Shown one piece after another: positions 25,390-38,760 of a stretch of DNA of 64,000 nt (position 1 is its first letter; each line of letters opens with the position of its first letter). The notes under the pieces are model-generated. The model did not search any database, was not told the origin of the DNA, and saw only the letters and a program-made list of their open reading frames with translations. The position numbers and the translations under genes are program-made. The stretch comes from Anagrus nilaparvatae (lineage: Eukaryota; Arthropoda; Insecta; Hymenoptera; Mymaridae): the NCBI GenBank assembly GCA_022575985.1, contig JAKSXM010000014.1:26908001-26972000 (forward strand), in the 5' to 3' direction.

Positions 25390-25760
25390 TAATATGAAAC
25401 ATGTTTATAAGGAGGGAGTACTCTGTAATTCTGGGGAGGTGTCAAATATGTCCGGGGGGGGACAAATATGTTCGATTTAAGGGAGGGGGGGTCAAATGGG
25501 ACTTAAAATAATTTCGATTTTGGGAACTGGAAAAATCCGGGTTTAGGGACTTAGAATATACGCGTTTAGGGAATCAGAATAGTTAGGGTTTAGAATATTA
25601 ATATTTAGCAAAGGTGACAATCACAAATTATAAAAATAGCAAATTGTATTGTAATTCTGTGTAACATTTGCATTATACCTAGCGCTCAGCTGGAAGTAAA
25701 CATGTTCCATGGATTTAGGTTATGTTTACAAAAACTGGTTATAAGTTTTTTAAGATTTAA
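25390..25760. repeat. CATGTTCC-family repeat, reverse-oriented copy
   Basis: It starts near AAACATGTTTATAAGGAGGG and ends near AAACATGTTCCATGG...CTGGTTATAAG. The interior carries a G-rich block, GGGGTCAAATGGGACTTAAAATAATTTCGATTT and a segment ACAATACAATTTGCT-like in reverse, matching the copies at 1845-2146 and 44585-44890. The block just to the left (about 25270-25385) is another repeat-like stretch ending ACTGGATGCACCACTG. Confidence 0.6.
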
Positions 25761-26940
25761 TTTTGACCCTTTCACCTAAGCAAAATAAAATAAAATTATT
25801 TGCTACAATTAAAAAGTTAAAGATCTTAATTAAAAGATTTTTTTAGCATAAAATTATAATAAATTTAAAAAAAAAATGTGTTATTAATTATGATTGAAAC
25901 CAGGTATACACCTATATAGAAACGGTATACATATAAATTATAATGTCGCACGAAAGTCACATATATCAAAGGGCGTTTAATCATATAAGACGTGTGAACG
26001 GGGTCTCATGATATAATACATAAATAAAAAAAATATAGTTGTTTCATGAATATTAATTTATTAAATATAAACTATATTATAACTATAACATACAACAATA
26101 ATAATCAGCGACCGTTGCTCCCAATTTGTCACACATCATGGCATTATCTCTCATTTTTTTTAAGTATAAATATTATAAATATATTCATACCCGTAAACTT
26201 CCTTAAATATTTATATTCCTTTATAAGATTACGTTACTTTATAATCATTATTTTCTTGTTATGTGCAAATCTATTTAAAAAAATCATATTAAAAATAAAG
26301 AAAATTCAAGATAACCAACGGTAAATATGATATTAAACATTTCTATAGTTTCAAGTAATGTCGTCGCGCCTACGCCACCTGTTTTTATTTATAAAAAAAA
26401 GAAAAGGGTACCGATCAAATGATTTAACTTTTATACGACACGCAATATCGACAATTCAACAAGTTTTTCTCTCTTATATATTGTTTTTAATATATTAAAT
26501 GTATGCGACGATGTTACCAGATATCTTGTATTTGATAAGAAATATTTTTATTTTCAAAGAACTTCGCAATTTTTTTTTTTTTTTTTTTATCAATGAGATA
26601 TAATTATAAGGAATGCTTATATTTTTAAAGTAAAGTTTTAGAATACAAAGATTTAAAATAAAAACAGGATTGTAAAATTGAAGATAAATATTTTTGTATG
26701 CGCGGATAAACGGGACTTCGATTGTTATTGTTTGAAGTTAATTTCATGTTTGTGAATTGACAAGAAGATAATCCTTGAAGTTAAAATGTTTGTAAGAAGA
26801 AAAGAGCATCATGTTATAAAATTATATAAAATAAACCTGATATACTTAAAAGTCAAGAATCTACAAAAATGCAATAAACTATTTACCCATATTTATTAAA
26901 AACTAAAATATTGTTTATTAATTTAAGAGTGTATATAATT

Positions 26941-27194
26941 CAGTCACGTATCCATATTTATTTTGAAGCAGGTTCAGGGCGGCAAAAAATTACAGGGCGG
27001 AGGGAAAATCTAATAATGATAATAATTATGGTTTCAATTTCTTTAATAATACAGAAAATTTAATTATTCATTATTCTAAATTATTTATAATTTGAAAATT
27101 TTGAAGGAAAAAATAGTGCTTTTTTTACTAAAAATTTGTATTTCAGAGAAAAAGGGGCACGTGATTCTTTTGTCCCTTTCTGGATACGAGCCTG
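26941..27194. mobile_element. MITE with CAG...CTG ends
   Basis: CAGTCACGTATCCA at 26941-26954 and TGGATACGAGCCTG at 27181-27194 form 14-bp terminal inverted repeats with two mismatches. The 254-bp element has no coding capacity. The flanks share TATAA, a possible partial target-site duplication. The end sequence resembles hAT-type miniature elements, but that assignment is inference. Confidence 0.6.
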
Positions 27195-27451
27195 TATAAA
27201 GTATTTTAATTATTGATAGGTAGTAAATTTACTGTTCGGATATACTATAGTAAATTGGCTACTTCTTAATAAGTAACATGTTCATAGGGAGGGGTATCCG
27301 AAAAAAGTCCCTTTCAGCAGGGGGTTGGGGGGAGGAAAAAGTGACGGTTTAGGGGGAGGATCAAATGGACTTGAATATTTTCGATTTAGAGACTTCTAAG
27401 AACTCAAAGATACTTTAGGTTTAATTTCAATTTAAGGATCAATTTCATATT

Positions 27452-27732
27452 CTTACTAGATTTTAGGGACACTAGAGTTGAAACAATTGAACCCTAGTAA
27501 TTGTCACTAAAAATTTATTAAAATAATTAGCGAGTATATTTCAAAAGGGGCGATTTCGTGGAACTCATTATTACTAGATTTTATGGGCACTAGAGTAGAA
27601 ATAATTAATTATGACTTAAAATCTGTTAAAATTCTTATCAAGCAGGATCCATGAGCAGAATTTTAATCAATTTTTAGTGACAATTACTAGGGTTCAATTG
27701 TTTCAACTCTAGTGTCCCTAGAATTTAGTAAG
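27452..27732. repeat. 63-bp inverted repeat around a 154-bp loop
   Basis: 27452-27514 and 27669-27732 are reverse complements with about two mismatches (CTAGTAATTGTCACTAAAA on the left arm). The stem lies inside a CATGTTCC-family region (about 27260-27850), so it is probably part of a foldback-like derivative of that family. Confidence 0.75.
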
Positions 27733-29797
27733 AAAACGCTCCATGAAGTGGCTCCTAAAACCATGTTGTTAAATTGTTATAAGTGAACATGTTCCATGCT
27801 CGTTGGTTGTGTGGACAGACATCATACAAACCACTTTTTATGAACAAGACCGCAAAATTTTAAAAATGTTGCATATTCATAAGGGGGTTATCATACTTAT
27901 TTATACCCCTGTATTTGAAAAAGGCTTTAAATATAGAGAGAATTGAAAATTTATTGACGTTTTTAGGGTTCCCCTAGGCTTCTAGGAAGGCTTCAAAATA
28001 ATCCTTTTATTGAGAAGATCAGAAATTGGTGGTTTTAGAGGAGGGAGGGTCGGACTTAGAATAATTTCGATCTAAGGAATCTATAGGATTATTTGTATTC
28101 AGGTATTTTGGAAATCTCAAATTTTGAGAATACTTAAAATCAGACAAAGTTGGTTACATAAAACCAGTGTAAATATACATAAATAATATGCGCATAATTA
28201 TTGCGTAAAGAAAGATATGTTTTAAAATAACAAGCCTACTGATATAATTGCGAACGTTGAAGCATAATATATACATATATGTATTTATTTTTTAATATAC
28301 ATGTTAAGTTTTAATTTTTAATTCATAATAAAGAGTGCGTGTCGCTGAAGTAAATTTGATTTTAAAAAAGATACATTAATGCGACATGACACATTTAACC
28401 ATTAAATTGGGTTTTCATTGAGAAAAACTCTCTACTTACATGTATACTTAAATAAAATAAATTCATCATAAATTAAAATTATATCCTTTTATTTTACTGC
28501 TACGCATAAATTTTTTAAACGCATTTAATTTTTTTCAATTACGTGTACTTTTAATTAATTTATTTTTTTTTACTTTTAATTTTAAATAATTACAAAAACT
28601 TTAATCCATAAGCCTTGAAACAGCAAAAATGAATTGTAAATAAACCTATAAAAGCTAAAAGTAGGTACAGACCCCTAATTTGTGGATATTTTTTTCGCTG
28701 AGAGATGTTAGGAATTTTCCGAAAAGTATAAGGTCGCTGAAGACGGAAACTGAAGAAATTAATTTTATAGAAAGCTCAGCACGCCAGCCAAAGATTGAAA
28801 GTAAAAGTAAAAATAAAATAATAGCTTAAAAAATGATTTTTGTTCAGCAAATTAAAATTTTAAGGCTTAAAACATTTTCTCTTTGCAAATTAATTTCCCT
28901 ATGTTTTTAGTACTTAAGCAATGACTTATCAAATATTTCATCACGCAAAAAGTAATCCTTCGCGAAAACTTCTTACTGATAGTGAATTAACCAAACAGAA
29001 AAAAATCTGCTACTTTATCTAAAGCGTCTGTTGCAGAAATCTTAAGAAAAAATCTCAGAACTTATTTAATAGTTTGCTAAAGTGTAAATTTTTATCAAAT
29101 TTTTATGTATTTACAATAAAAATCATTATTTATGCGAATAGTAAATAAAAGAATAAGAGTTCACGCTTTTTAATGTGACGACGATTCGCACTTTTCTTTA
29201 CGATCTTTTTAATCTTATCGATAGGTTAGAGACCTTTGGTCAATTGACTTGATTTTTTGAATGGCTATATATAAATAATCGAGTCTTCTTATCGAGTTTA
29301 AAAAAATAAACCTGTTTTTCAATCTTCCGACTTGCGGCACATACTGTCGCATTGTCCATGGTGTGTTTAAATAGAAGAGAAAATACAAGTATTATTTTGC
29401 ATATAAAAATTGTATTTTCTTGTTTATATTTGTACTTTATTTACAAATGTACAAAAATAAGCCAAAAAAAAAAGTTTTTAGTGGTAAAATTTTCTTATAA
29501 TATAAAACAATGAAATTCGCATTAAATGCAATACTAAAAGTACACTACTTTGGTGGTCAGAAAAAGTAGAATTTTTGCGATTTGTCTTTACAAAGAATCG
29601 GTTGGTAAATCGGGCAATCGCGGTCAAGAGGAATCGAGAAAGAATAAAAAGGAGGTGGAGATGCGTGTCACGACAAGGCTTGGCCATTAGGTGGACCGGC
29701 GCTTCATCAGATTAGATTCTGTACTTGGTTTATTCTTTTCGTTCCGCTATTACAAATATAAGTGTGTATATATGTAATAAAAAACCTTGCGTTGTTA

Positions 29798-29850
29798 TCC
29801 GAGAGAGTATAAAATGTAAGTCTCTTTAGCGCAATACACAACAATGGCAC
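29798..29850 (+). promoter_or_regulatory. Candidate TATA promoter in a GC-richer stretch
   Basis: GAGAGAGTATAAAATG (about 29799-29815) is followed some 25-30 nt later by a purine/pyrimidine-mixed stretch and an ATG near 29842 that opens only 28 codons. A DREF-like TATCGATA occurs upstream at about 29217. The TATA-like match is good, but I can link no gene to it. Confidence 0.25.
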
Positions 29851-30424
29851 CGGCTTTTTTTTTTGCTTCCTGGTCTCGATTGCGTCTCCCACATACAAAA
29901 GAGATGAGACATCGAACCTCACTTTATATAAAATAACTGATATATTTGAAAACAAAATTAAAATCTGTAAAATATATACAAGTTTTTTATGAATTTATTC
30001 CTCACGTGTATAATAAAATTTATTAGAAATTATTGATCTGAATTGGAGTTTAATTTTATAATTTCATAAAAATCAATTATGTATTTTCCAAATATTGATA
30101 TGCGAACGTGGATCTACGTTTATTTTACAAACATACTATATGGTTAACAAAAAGTTTTATTTTTCATAAAATTATTTTCCAAATTAGACCAATAATTTCT
30201 AATAAATTTTATAAAATATATAGATTTGAAAACATTATACACAAAGTAAAAAGCAAAGGAAATTTGTGTAAGTTACAAATATTGAATTTTCAAGCAGAGT
30301 ATTTAACTTTTAAACAACGCTTCTGATCTTTATCAGATAACTTATATCTGTAAATAATATGAGTCTGGGGCATTTTTTTTTTATGTTGGATTAGCTATCA
30401 GAAATAATAAAAAATACAAAACAG

Positions 30425-30585
30425 GCCAAAAACACAAAAATGTTTGCTAAGAATCAAGGTCCAAGGACTTGGCCTAGAGAGCTAAAATTGAACGAGAATA
30501 TTTATTTTTAGTAGTACTTTTGAAAAAAATATTTTGGGCCAATTTCTGTGACCCTTCAGTTCAACTTGCACCCAGTTTGGGTGAA
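30425..30585. repeat. Relative of the MITE found in intron 2 of the TULIP gene
   Basis: The segment (AAAAACAC...CTAGAGAGCTAAAATTG...GTGACCCTTCAGTTCAACTTG) aligns with 52861-53016. It is a diverged copy; its left inverted end is degraded (AGGCC in place of GGGTC). Confidence 0.6.
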
Positions 30586-33500
30586 ATCTTTTCAATATTA
30601 AAATATAATTTTGTAATTTTTAATAAATTTAACCAAAAATAAATAATTTATATAAAAAATCCAAAGTACGTAAATCCGCTAATTTTTCGTATCGTTGTCT
30701 ACAATTATCCATAAGACTTCATTACCAATTCTAAAGAAGAAAGCGACTTCTTCATTATAGTCTTCATGGACAGAAAACCTCATTATTTTTGTTCAGGTGA
30801 GCATATGAAAAATTTCTTCCTTCTATATAATATTTTATTTATTTATTATAAAATGTTCCTTCATCCAGAACTTCTCTTTTTTAATTTTAATTTTATCACG
30901 TGTATTATTTTGAGATTACTTTTAAAATTTGGTTTTTTTTTAAATATATTTTATATTAGCAATAAAATTTTTAGAAACTTAAATTATAATTTATTTAAAT
31001 CAGACTCGTTAAATTTAATATAAAATTTACATAATTTTTTAAAAAGTCATTGAATTTAATAAAAAAAATTATTAAGCATAAAATATATAGGACAAACAAC
31101 ACGTAGAATCAAATGACACAAAAGAAGTAGTCGTGTGAAAATAAAACCAGAATCACCAAAAAAAAAAAATATCTTGTCCACCTTCCAAAAAAAAAAAAGA
31201 GTCACAAAAAAAAAGTATACTAGAGAATTTATAAAATCTTTTATTAAAAAATTCCATATTATATGAATTTTATATATTTTATAGATTACTTCATACGATA
31301 TGCAAAAAACTTTTTTTTTTTCTTACCTTACAAATTTTTATCTACATTAATAATTTTTACATGGTTGACTTGTATATGTCGCAAAAATATAATATAATAA
31401 TAAACATACAAAAATTGGGCGCCGACTAATTCCTTGAATTTAAATCTAATAAACTCAACCGAGCACACAACCCTATATAATTTAAAGAAGATAATACACT
31501 CAAAAAAAAAAAAAGATATCCAGTAGCTCTCGGCTTTAATTACTCGTTTGCCTGTTTTTTTATATTGCATATATTATAATAAAGAACAAAATAATTTTTT
31601 TTATTCGTGGTAGTAAAAAGAGACTTTTTTTTTCAATTTTAATGCAAAAATGTCATCACGTTTTTTTTTTGGGGCGTATAATAAAAAATTAACTGTTCAT
31701 ATAAGAAAGTATGATAAAAAAAATGACAAAATTTCCATACTTCCCGCAGTGTATATGCAAAAAAAAGAAGAATATTTAACATTTTTTTTAAAGGGACATA
31801 CAAACGAAAACAAGCTTCTTTATTCTTCGTAATCATTCTTTTGTACGTAATTTCGTGAATATATGCAAAATAAAAAAAAATTAAAGTGCGAGAGTATCTA
31901 ATATAAAAAGATGCCGCAAGTTTCTATCTTTCTTTGATACAATAATCACAAAAGAATGACGACGACGACGAGGACGACGAAAAAATACTACGAGATTATT
32001 TCAAATGATTAAAGAATTTTTCCTTTAAACTCAAGTATATAAAGAATTTTTGTGTAACTTAAAAAAAAAAATACAAAAAATTATAATAAAAAAAAAAAAA
32101 GAAACAAGGGAAGAAACGTGAAGATTAGCCTTTGGGTTGTTTCTTCAAAGAAATGTTATGAACATACATTTTTTTTAATTATATAACAACAAAAAAATGT
32201 TACTTTGTATATTTTTCTTATTTTAATTAAATTTATATAAAAAAGTCGAGAATTCAAAATCTTTTAAATTATTATTAAGTTTCCAGAATTGTTATATACT
32301 AGCATTTGATATGATTCATAATAAATAAATAAATAAATACATGGAAAAATCTGGTAGATTTTGTTAGGATAAAATTTTTGAAAATTTTAATATGGTCGAG
32401 TCTTTAACATTTCGATACTTTTTTTTTTACTTTTTTATTTCATATATTTTTAGAGATTAAGGATATAATAAAATATTTTATTGACCTTTTTTGTTGGTTC
32501 TCCTACTGACCTACATTTTGCAGACAGCGTAAAAATGGTTTAATTTTTCAATTTCCTGATTAAAATTGACCCCAAAATTTATTGTGTGAATAGTAGTTAA
32601 AAAGTATTATTATTTTTTTGGATAAACGAATAGTCAAGAAAAGAATATTCAATAATAATCAAAAATTTTTTTTTATAATAAAATTTAAACAATTTTTTTT
32701 TTCTTAAGTTATAATGAAATAGAACCCTAAAATTGGAATTTAACATGGTAAGTTTTTTTCAGTATCTGTATTTGACTATTACTTGGTTAATTTTTATCGA
32801 AAATATCAATTTTTTTTTTGACTACTTTTTCCTTGGCTATTCGATTTTATTAGATAAAAATGACAAACTTTTCAGGCACGATTTCATCTATATGGCTCGT
32901 TTTCATTTTTTTTGAAAAAATAGCATTCAAAAAATAAAAATAAATAATTCCTTTTTTAAAGTCCAAACAAGACTTTTTAGACTTTTTTCACCAATATTTA
33001 TTCAGTGTTGCATAAAAATCACCATAACGAACCTTTTACATCAATTTATTACATTTTTTCATATAATTATAAGGTAAAAACAGGTTAAAACCATTAAAAA
33101 CCAAAATCGTTACATACGGCCTTAATGTATGAATTTTTCTAGGTTTTATGTATTTTAGAGAACAATATCATATATTTTTAAAGAATTCTTACTAAAAAAA
33201 CGAGTTTTGGAGGTAAATTTTAAAAGTATTAAATAATTTAAAAAAAAAAGAGGAACGGTAAAGGCAGGAACGGTAAAAGCTTTTTTATAGAAAAATCAAA
33301 ATAATTCGTAGACAAATGAACAAAAAAACTTTTCCGTTTGGAAAGTAAAGTATTTTTATGATTGAAACTTACTAAGTTTTTAATATTTTAATTACAACGC
33401 TTCTTAATAGGAGATCTAGGGGGGTACGGTAAAGGCTTTTGTTTTTGTCCCTTCGTGATTTCTGAACTTAAACTGATTTTGTTTTCCTATTTAAGGAACT

Positions 33501-34489
33501 CTTAAAGTGCTCTCGATGTGAGAATTTATTTTTTATGTATTTAAGTTGTCATTTATGTGATTAAAAGGTTTTAAAAATGTTTTTATGAAGAGAAATCAAA
33601 TTTAATATAAATAAAATACGTTTTACGTACATATTTTGTAAAATCGTGTGACACACCTTCTCACCCTTGTAATAATTAGGAAAAGTAAGTTTAAATTTTT
33701 TCTATATGGAAAAAGTTTAACCTTATAGTATAGCAATTAATCCCCAAATAAAAATTTTTGATAATTAATTGATAGGCGTGAGTGACAGACACTCAAAGTA
33801 TAGGAATCTCCTTTGTGACAGGGAACGGTAAAGGCTTTTTTGCTATATTTTTATGTTTTATAGTACTTAAAACATTAAAATATGTTGATTTTTATGGTGT
33901 ACCATCAAAAACTTATCGAAATTAAAAATTTAAAAAAAAAATTTTTTTTAATTAATGCATCTGGTAGTCAGAAATGTGCTGTACGTCACTTTTGCAAAAA
34001 AAACGATAATGAGCCATATACTAGGATTTCTAGGGTGATCGTGTCTAAAAATGAATAACACATAATAAAAAATACAAAAATTTAAATTAAAATTTAATTT
34101 AATTTTTACAGAATTCCACCACCAGCACGTAAGAATCGAAGATTGAAGCCCTTAGTTTTTAAACATGGTTTTTTTACTCTGAGGAAAAAATGAAATACAA
34201 TTTTTCATTAATTTTCGTTTATTGCAATGTTAAAATTTTATTGTAAAGAGAATTTATTATTAATTAAATAAAGATGTATACATACATGTAAAGTTTTTTT
34301 ATTTCTAAATAAAGAATAAATAAGTTTCTTATTACAGAGTATTACAATACAGAGTATTCCAAAATTTGCTTGCATGACGCGATTCACTAAAGATAATACG
34401 CATTAAAAGTTTAATTTTTTCTGATTTTAGTACGTAATAACCTGAAATAAAAAGGAAATTTGTTATTGTTTCTTACGACAACGACTTAA

Positions 34490-35705
34490 GGGACGTTTGG
34501 GGTAAATATATAGAAATTTTAGCTGATTTTCAAGGTAGGATTGTGAAATAACGGATAGAGATATTTGCTTCAAATTTTTTTTATTGTTTACAAATATTTT
34601 AAAGATTTGAAAAAAAATTTTTTTTTTTTTTTTTTGTGACGTCATTTTAGCGTAAGAGAGGTGTGACTGCGTCTCTGAAAACAAAAATTCCAAATTTATG
34701 TACATGATATCTTGACTTAGGATAATCTAAAAAAAAAAAAAAAAAAGTTGGTAAAACTTAAAACACTTACTTTCGGGATGTCGTCGAGTTTTTTCAAAAA
34801 TATTAATTAGGAACAAAATGGCGGCTACACAAAGTTAAAATGAAAAAAAAGACCTATAATTTTCGGACAAAAGCAGCTGCAAAAATTTTTTGAGAACATA
34901 AAAAAAAAAAAAACTCGACGACATCCCGAAATTAGTACATTTATTAAGTTGCTCAGAAAGTTTGAAGTAAATCGGTGCAGAAGTTATCGCGCAATCGTGT
35001 ACATACTTTTCACAAACACTGTTTTGAGTAAAACGACTTTAAACTTTTGGAATAATTTTTTCCATACTTTTAGTTATTAAATTATTTTTTTTTTTTAATT
35101 ATTATTTAAAGAAACTTACAAAAAAAAAAAATAGACCCAAAAAATTAAAATTGGTCAAGTAGATTTGGAGAAATCATAATTAGAAGGTGTAAAAACATAG
35201 TTTTCTAAATAAGAGTAAATAATTTTTTTTCTTAAAAATTTAACAAAACATTTTTTTGTGTGTATATTTAAGTATACTTATAAGTTATCAGTGATTTTTG
35301 AGCCATAAAGTTATCCTTCTGGTTTTCACACTGAACTTGTAGCTGATTTTACCCCTGCTGCTGGGCCGATTTGCTATTTTTTACCATTTTGGCACGGCTA
35401 AATTTGGCGTCATAAACCATCGCGAATATTAGCAAAATTTGCTCATAATTTCTATCAGTGACCAGTTGCGACATGATTTCTAACTATTTAACAGTAGTTA
35501 GAAGATATGTAAGATAATATTAGAGCCATACCGTTAAATTTTATCAAAAGCACGTTTGACGGCGACGGCAAAACAGGCTAAAAAATATACTTTGCGGGAG
35601 AAATTAAAAAAAAAAATTTTTTACGTACTCTTGAGACATATATGAAGTGATTTATCTAAAAAAAAAAAAAATGATTTACGAAAAAATATTTACCCCAAAC
35701 GTCCC
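34490..35705. mobile_element. 1216-bp inverted-repeat element flanked by TTAA
   Basis: GGGACGTTTGGGGTAAATAT at 34490-34509 is mirrored by ATATTTACCCCAAACGTCCC at 35686-35705, and both ends are bordered by TTAA (34486-34489 and 35706-35709). TTAA target duplication is the signature of piggyBac-type insertion, although the ends begin GGG rather than the usual CCC. A second inverted pair lies inside (about 34770-34790 and 34909-34929, GGGATGTCGTCGAGTTTTTT), suggesting a nested or composite structure. No transposase ORF is present; the 80-codon minus-strand opening at 34463-34705 crosses the element end and is not a gene. Confidence 0.82.
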
Positions 35706-36889
35706 TTAATACAATTGGTCATCAAACAAAAAAGATTTTCAGTGTATAATCGATAGTAATTAATTTTATACCGGCCAATCAGAAGGCGAGTAAAAAGTAG
35801 ATTAGAAGCAACTTCAGATCTGCATCAATTTTCTATAAAGGGAAATAAAGGGATAGACTGTGCAAATAAAGTATAAGACGAACTTGTTCTGCAATCAAAA
35901 ATTTAGAAATAACATTGTAACTGAGGAATTCACAAATCAATTTTTCAGTAAGCTCTATAACCAATAACTTCAACTTCAAAATTATTTTTTAAACACAAAT
36001 CACCATTTTTTTTATATTAACTGGACCAACCCATATAAAAAATAGCAATACAAAATAAAAACATTATGAAATAAAACAATCAAAAACCCCTGAAGCTTTT
36101 GATTTAGTTACACAAAAGTTTTAAAGATAACTGTTTAAAACAATAGTTAACTATAAATATTTTTTATTAAAAAACAACACAACAAAAAAACAAAACTGCT
36201 CTTCTTATTTATAACATTAAACAAATACATATTACAAAAGCCTTGCTATATAAAGAAATAATATAATATCAAAAAAACGTGATGATTTCATTTTTTTCGA
36301 AAAATAAAAAAAATAAATAGTTACTTTATTAAATTTTTCTTATATTTTTTTTCAAAGTCAATGAAGACTTTTGTTATTATGTAGTTTATAACTTGTTATA
36401 TTATACAATCAGGGTAAGAAAATAAGAGCTTATTATAAACGTTAAAAAAAAAAAATTTATATATCTTTATTTTAGATAATACAGTCATAAAGTGTATTAT
36501 ACAGCATAGACTGTGCTCTTTTCTATTGATAAAATACTAATCGATTATTATTATATGTTGTGTGTACACTGCGACACTATAATACACGTTTGAAAATTTA
36601 TTTTTCTATTTAAAATGTCGAAAAATATCAACAAAGATATAATGAACTTTTCATTGTTTTTACTTGGTAATATTTATACCAGGATGTAATAATAGTCCTA
36701 TTTTTTATATTTAGAAATATTTCTATTCAATGGGCTTAATACTATAGCCTCAAGTAATTATCTCTTGAAAGAGACAGTTCTTTGGAGCTTCTTTTGTTCG
36801 AAATACGTAAATTAACCTATATTATTGCACTACATTTATTTATTTGACTTACGTATATAGTATTATATTTTAAAATTCCTTTTAATGCT

Positions 36890-36985
36890 AAATGGAGTAA
36901 AACTGACGAGCTTCACACTATTTACTTAGAGGAGAAATAGCCAAATTTTTAAGTAATATATCGAATAAATTATTCATATTTTTAT
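36890..36985 (+). ncRNA. Decayed hammerhead-repeat relic
   Basis: CTGACGAGCTTCACACTATTTAC...GAGGAGAAATAGCC and the following ATATCGAATAAATTATTCATATTT align with the retrozyme repeat. The core CTGACGA (36903-36909) and GAAA are kept. The first pair of helix II is G-A instead of G-C, the helix I region is shortened, and the cleavage-site strand (GGGTATC) is missing. It should be inactive. It shows that the family is older than the intact copy. Confidence 0.65.
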
Positions 36986-38603
36986 AGAAACCCATGTTTT
37001 TAGGGTATTGTAAGATAAATTTTATGTGCAGCAATAGGGTACCAATTATTGGTCCACATATCACAGCATAAATAACAGCCGGGTTCAAAACCATTCTAGC
37101 AAAACAAAATTTTAAGGGTATCATTTTTTTAGTAAAATTTATATTTCATAAATCTCGAAAAAAATTTCCAGGCTAATGCACTATAAAAACTACCGTTAGA
37201 AAAATATTTATTTAACAAACAATAAAAACCATTCAATGAAATATATGTAGGTCATAGTTTAAATACCTTCTTACCTCGTTTTTTACCTGTGTAACAAAGA
37301 ATTTTTTTTTTATTTTATAACTTTATTAATAAAGTGAAAGAATTTATCAATATTTACGTTATAAAATAATATTTTCTAAAGGTTATCCATCCTTATGTTG
37401 CTTTTTTAATATTTTATTTAGCAAAATATTAAAAACCTATACATTTTTCTGAATTTGAAATTCTACTGAACTAACTTGCAAGCTTAAGTGTATCAAAATT
37501 TTTAGAATTTTTGAAAATAAGTTGAATATTAAAAATTAAAAAAAATGATAAAGCTGGATAAAATTAATAAGAATTTTCATTAGCTTTATGAGAGTTGTAG
37601 GGAAACCCACTATAAAGATAAAGATATAAGATACATTTAAAAGTCCGAATTTTTCACGTTTATTTACTTTTAGAATTAATGGTGTACCAAAAAGTTTAGG
37701 CTCTTTCAGATCAGATAGGATGGAAACAAGTTTTTAGTAAAGCCCAAAATTTTTCGAAAGAGACCTGCAGGTGTAGTCAAAATCGAAAATTTGGTTAAAA
37801 GTCCAAAAAACTCTAGCAAACCCTAAATTTTGGGTAATAACATAAATTTATTTAGAATTCAATCCAAAGATAAATGAAAACATTGGCTAAATTATTCAGC
37901 CATCTTGCTTGGACCAAGGAATTTGAAATTCTAAAAATTTACATTTTGCAACAAGTCTAGTTATTTCATAAAATTTTGTACTTTTAAAGTTATACACACT
38001 ATTAAAGTAAATACAAATTGGCGTAAAAAGTAATACCAAATAAAAATAAGATATAAAGTGATAAATTGAAACTAATTTTAAATGTCACATTTAAAATGGA
38101 TGATTATTTAATATTTAAAAAATATAATGCGAATAAATATAATACGAGGTATTTTAAAAGAATAATATTGCGTGAAATTATGTGAATTGAATAGAACTCT
38201 ATATAGTACGAAAGAACAGGTGGAGCCGGAACAAGTTAAAAGCATGGCAAAATGATATGGCAAGGTATATATAAGACATAACGGATGCAAAATATTATAA
38301 GAATATGTATACCAACTGCATATGAGTGTAAACCTGTAAGATGTCCTCAGGATAAATATATACTCTTTGTTCTTTACTTTTTTTTATGAATAAAACATTT
38401 TCGTTAGCGTATCTTGATTTACATATAAATATATGTGAAAATATTATAGCGTATTTTTATATTATATAATATTTTTTTTATTTTTATATTTAGAAAAATT
38501 ATTATTGATCAAAATTTTTATTGTCCAAAATATTGGGCTAGCCATTGTGGTATGTATGCAATTGTCAGGGCAGATTCTAAAATTACACCGAAAAAAGATA
38601 TGG

Positions 38604-38760
38604 CAGGGATGTAGCCAGAATTTTTATTTGTGGAGAGCTTTGGCGGAGGCTTTAATGTAAAGTTTTCCTTCCCAACTGCATTTTCCCCTTACTTCTGAAA
38701 AAAATACATTATAAACTGGTAGATGCTAAAGTCTCCAGCCCCCTCCCTGGCTATGGATAC
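38604..38760. mobile_element. Short MITE
   Basis: The left end CAGGGATGTAGCCAG and the right end CCCTGGCTATGGATAC are imperfect inverted repeats that continue inward (GAGAGCTTTGGC against GCTAAAGTCTCC). It is about 157 bp and non-coding. Confidence 0.55.

Larger units (their letters stand above)
24143..34489. other. Gene desert with MITE-like elements
   Basis: No coding gene is supported over about 10 kb. It contains copies of the CATGTTCC repeat (25390-25760, 27280-27850, 28040), a CAG...CTG-ended MITE (26941-27194), an inverted-repeat stem (27452-27732), a relative of the intronic MITE (30425-30585), GC-richer stretches at about 25930-26010, 29160-29360 and 29540-29930, a (GAC)n microsatellite at about 31957-31982, and a dispersed motif AACGGTAAAGGC at 33254, 33269, 33425 and 33823. 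ORFs such as 26046-26324 and 30766-31023 are A/T-rich chance openings. Confidence 0.6.

Noticed and set aside
29478..29955. Two minus-strand ORFs (69 and 82 codons) in a GC-richer stretch
   Set aside because: No recognisable domain, no joining splice sites and no start context; the stretch is better viewed as possible regulatory DNA.
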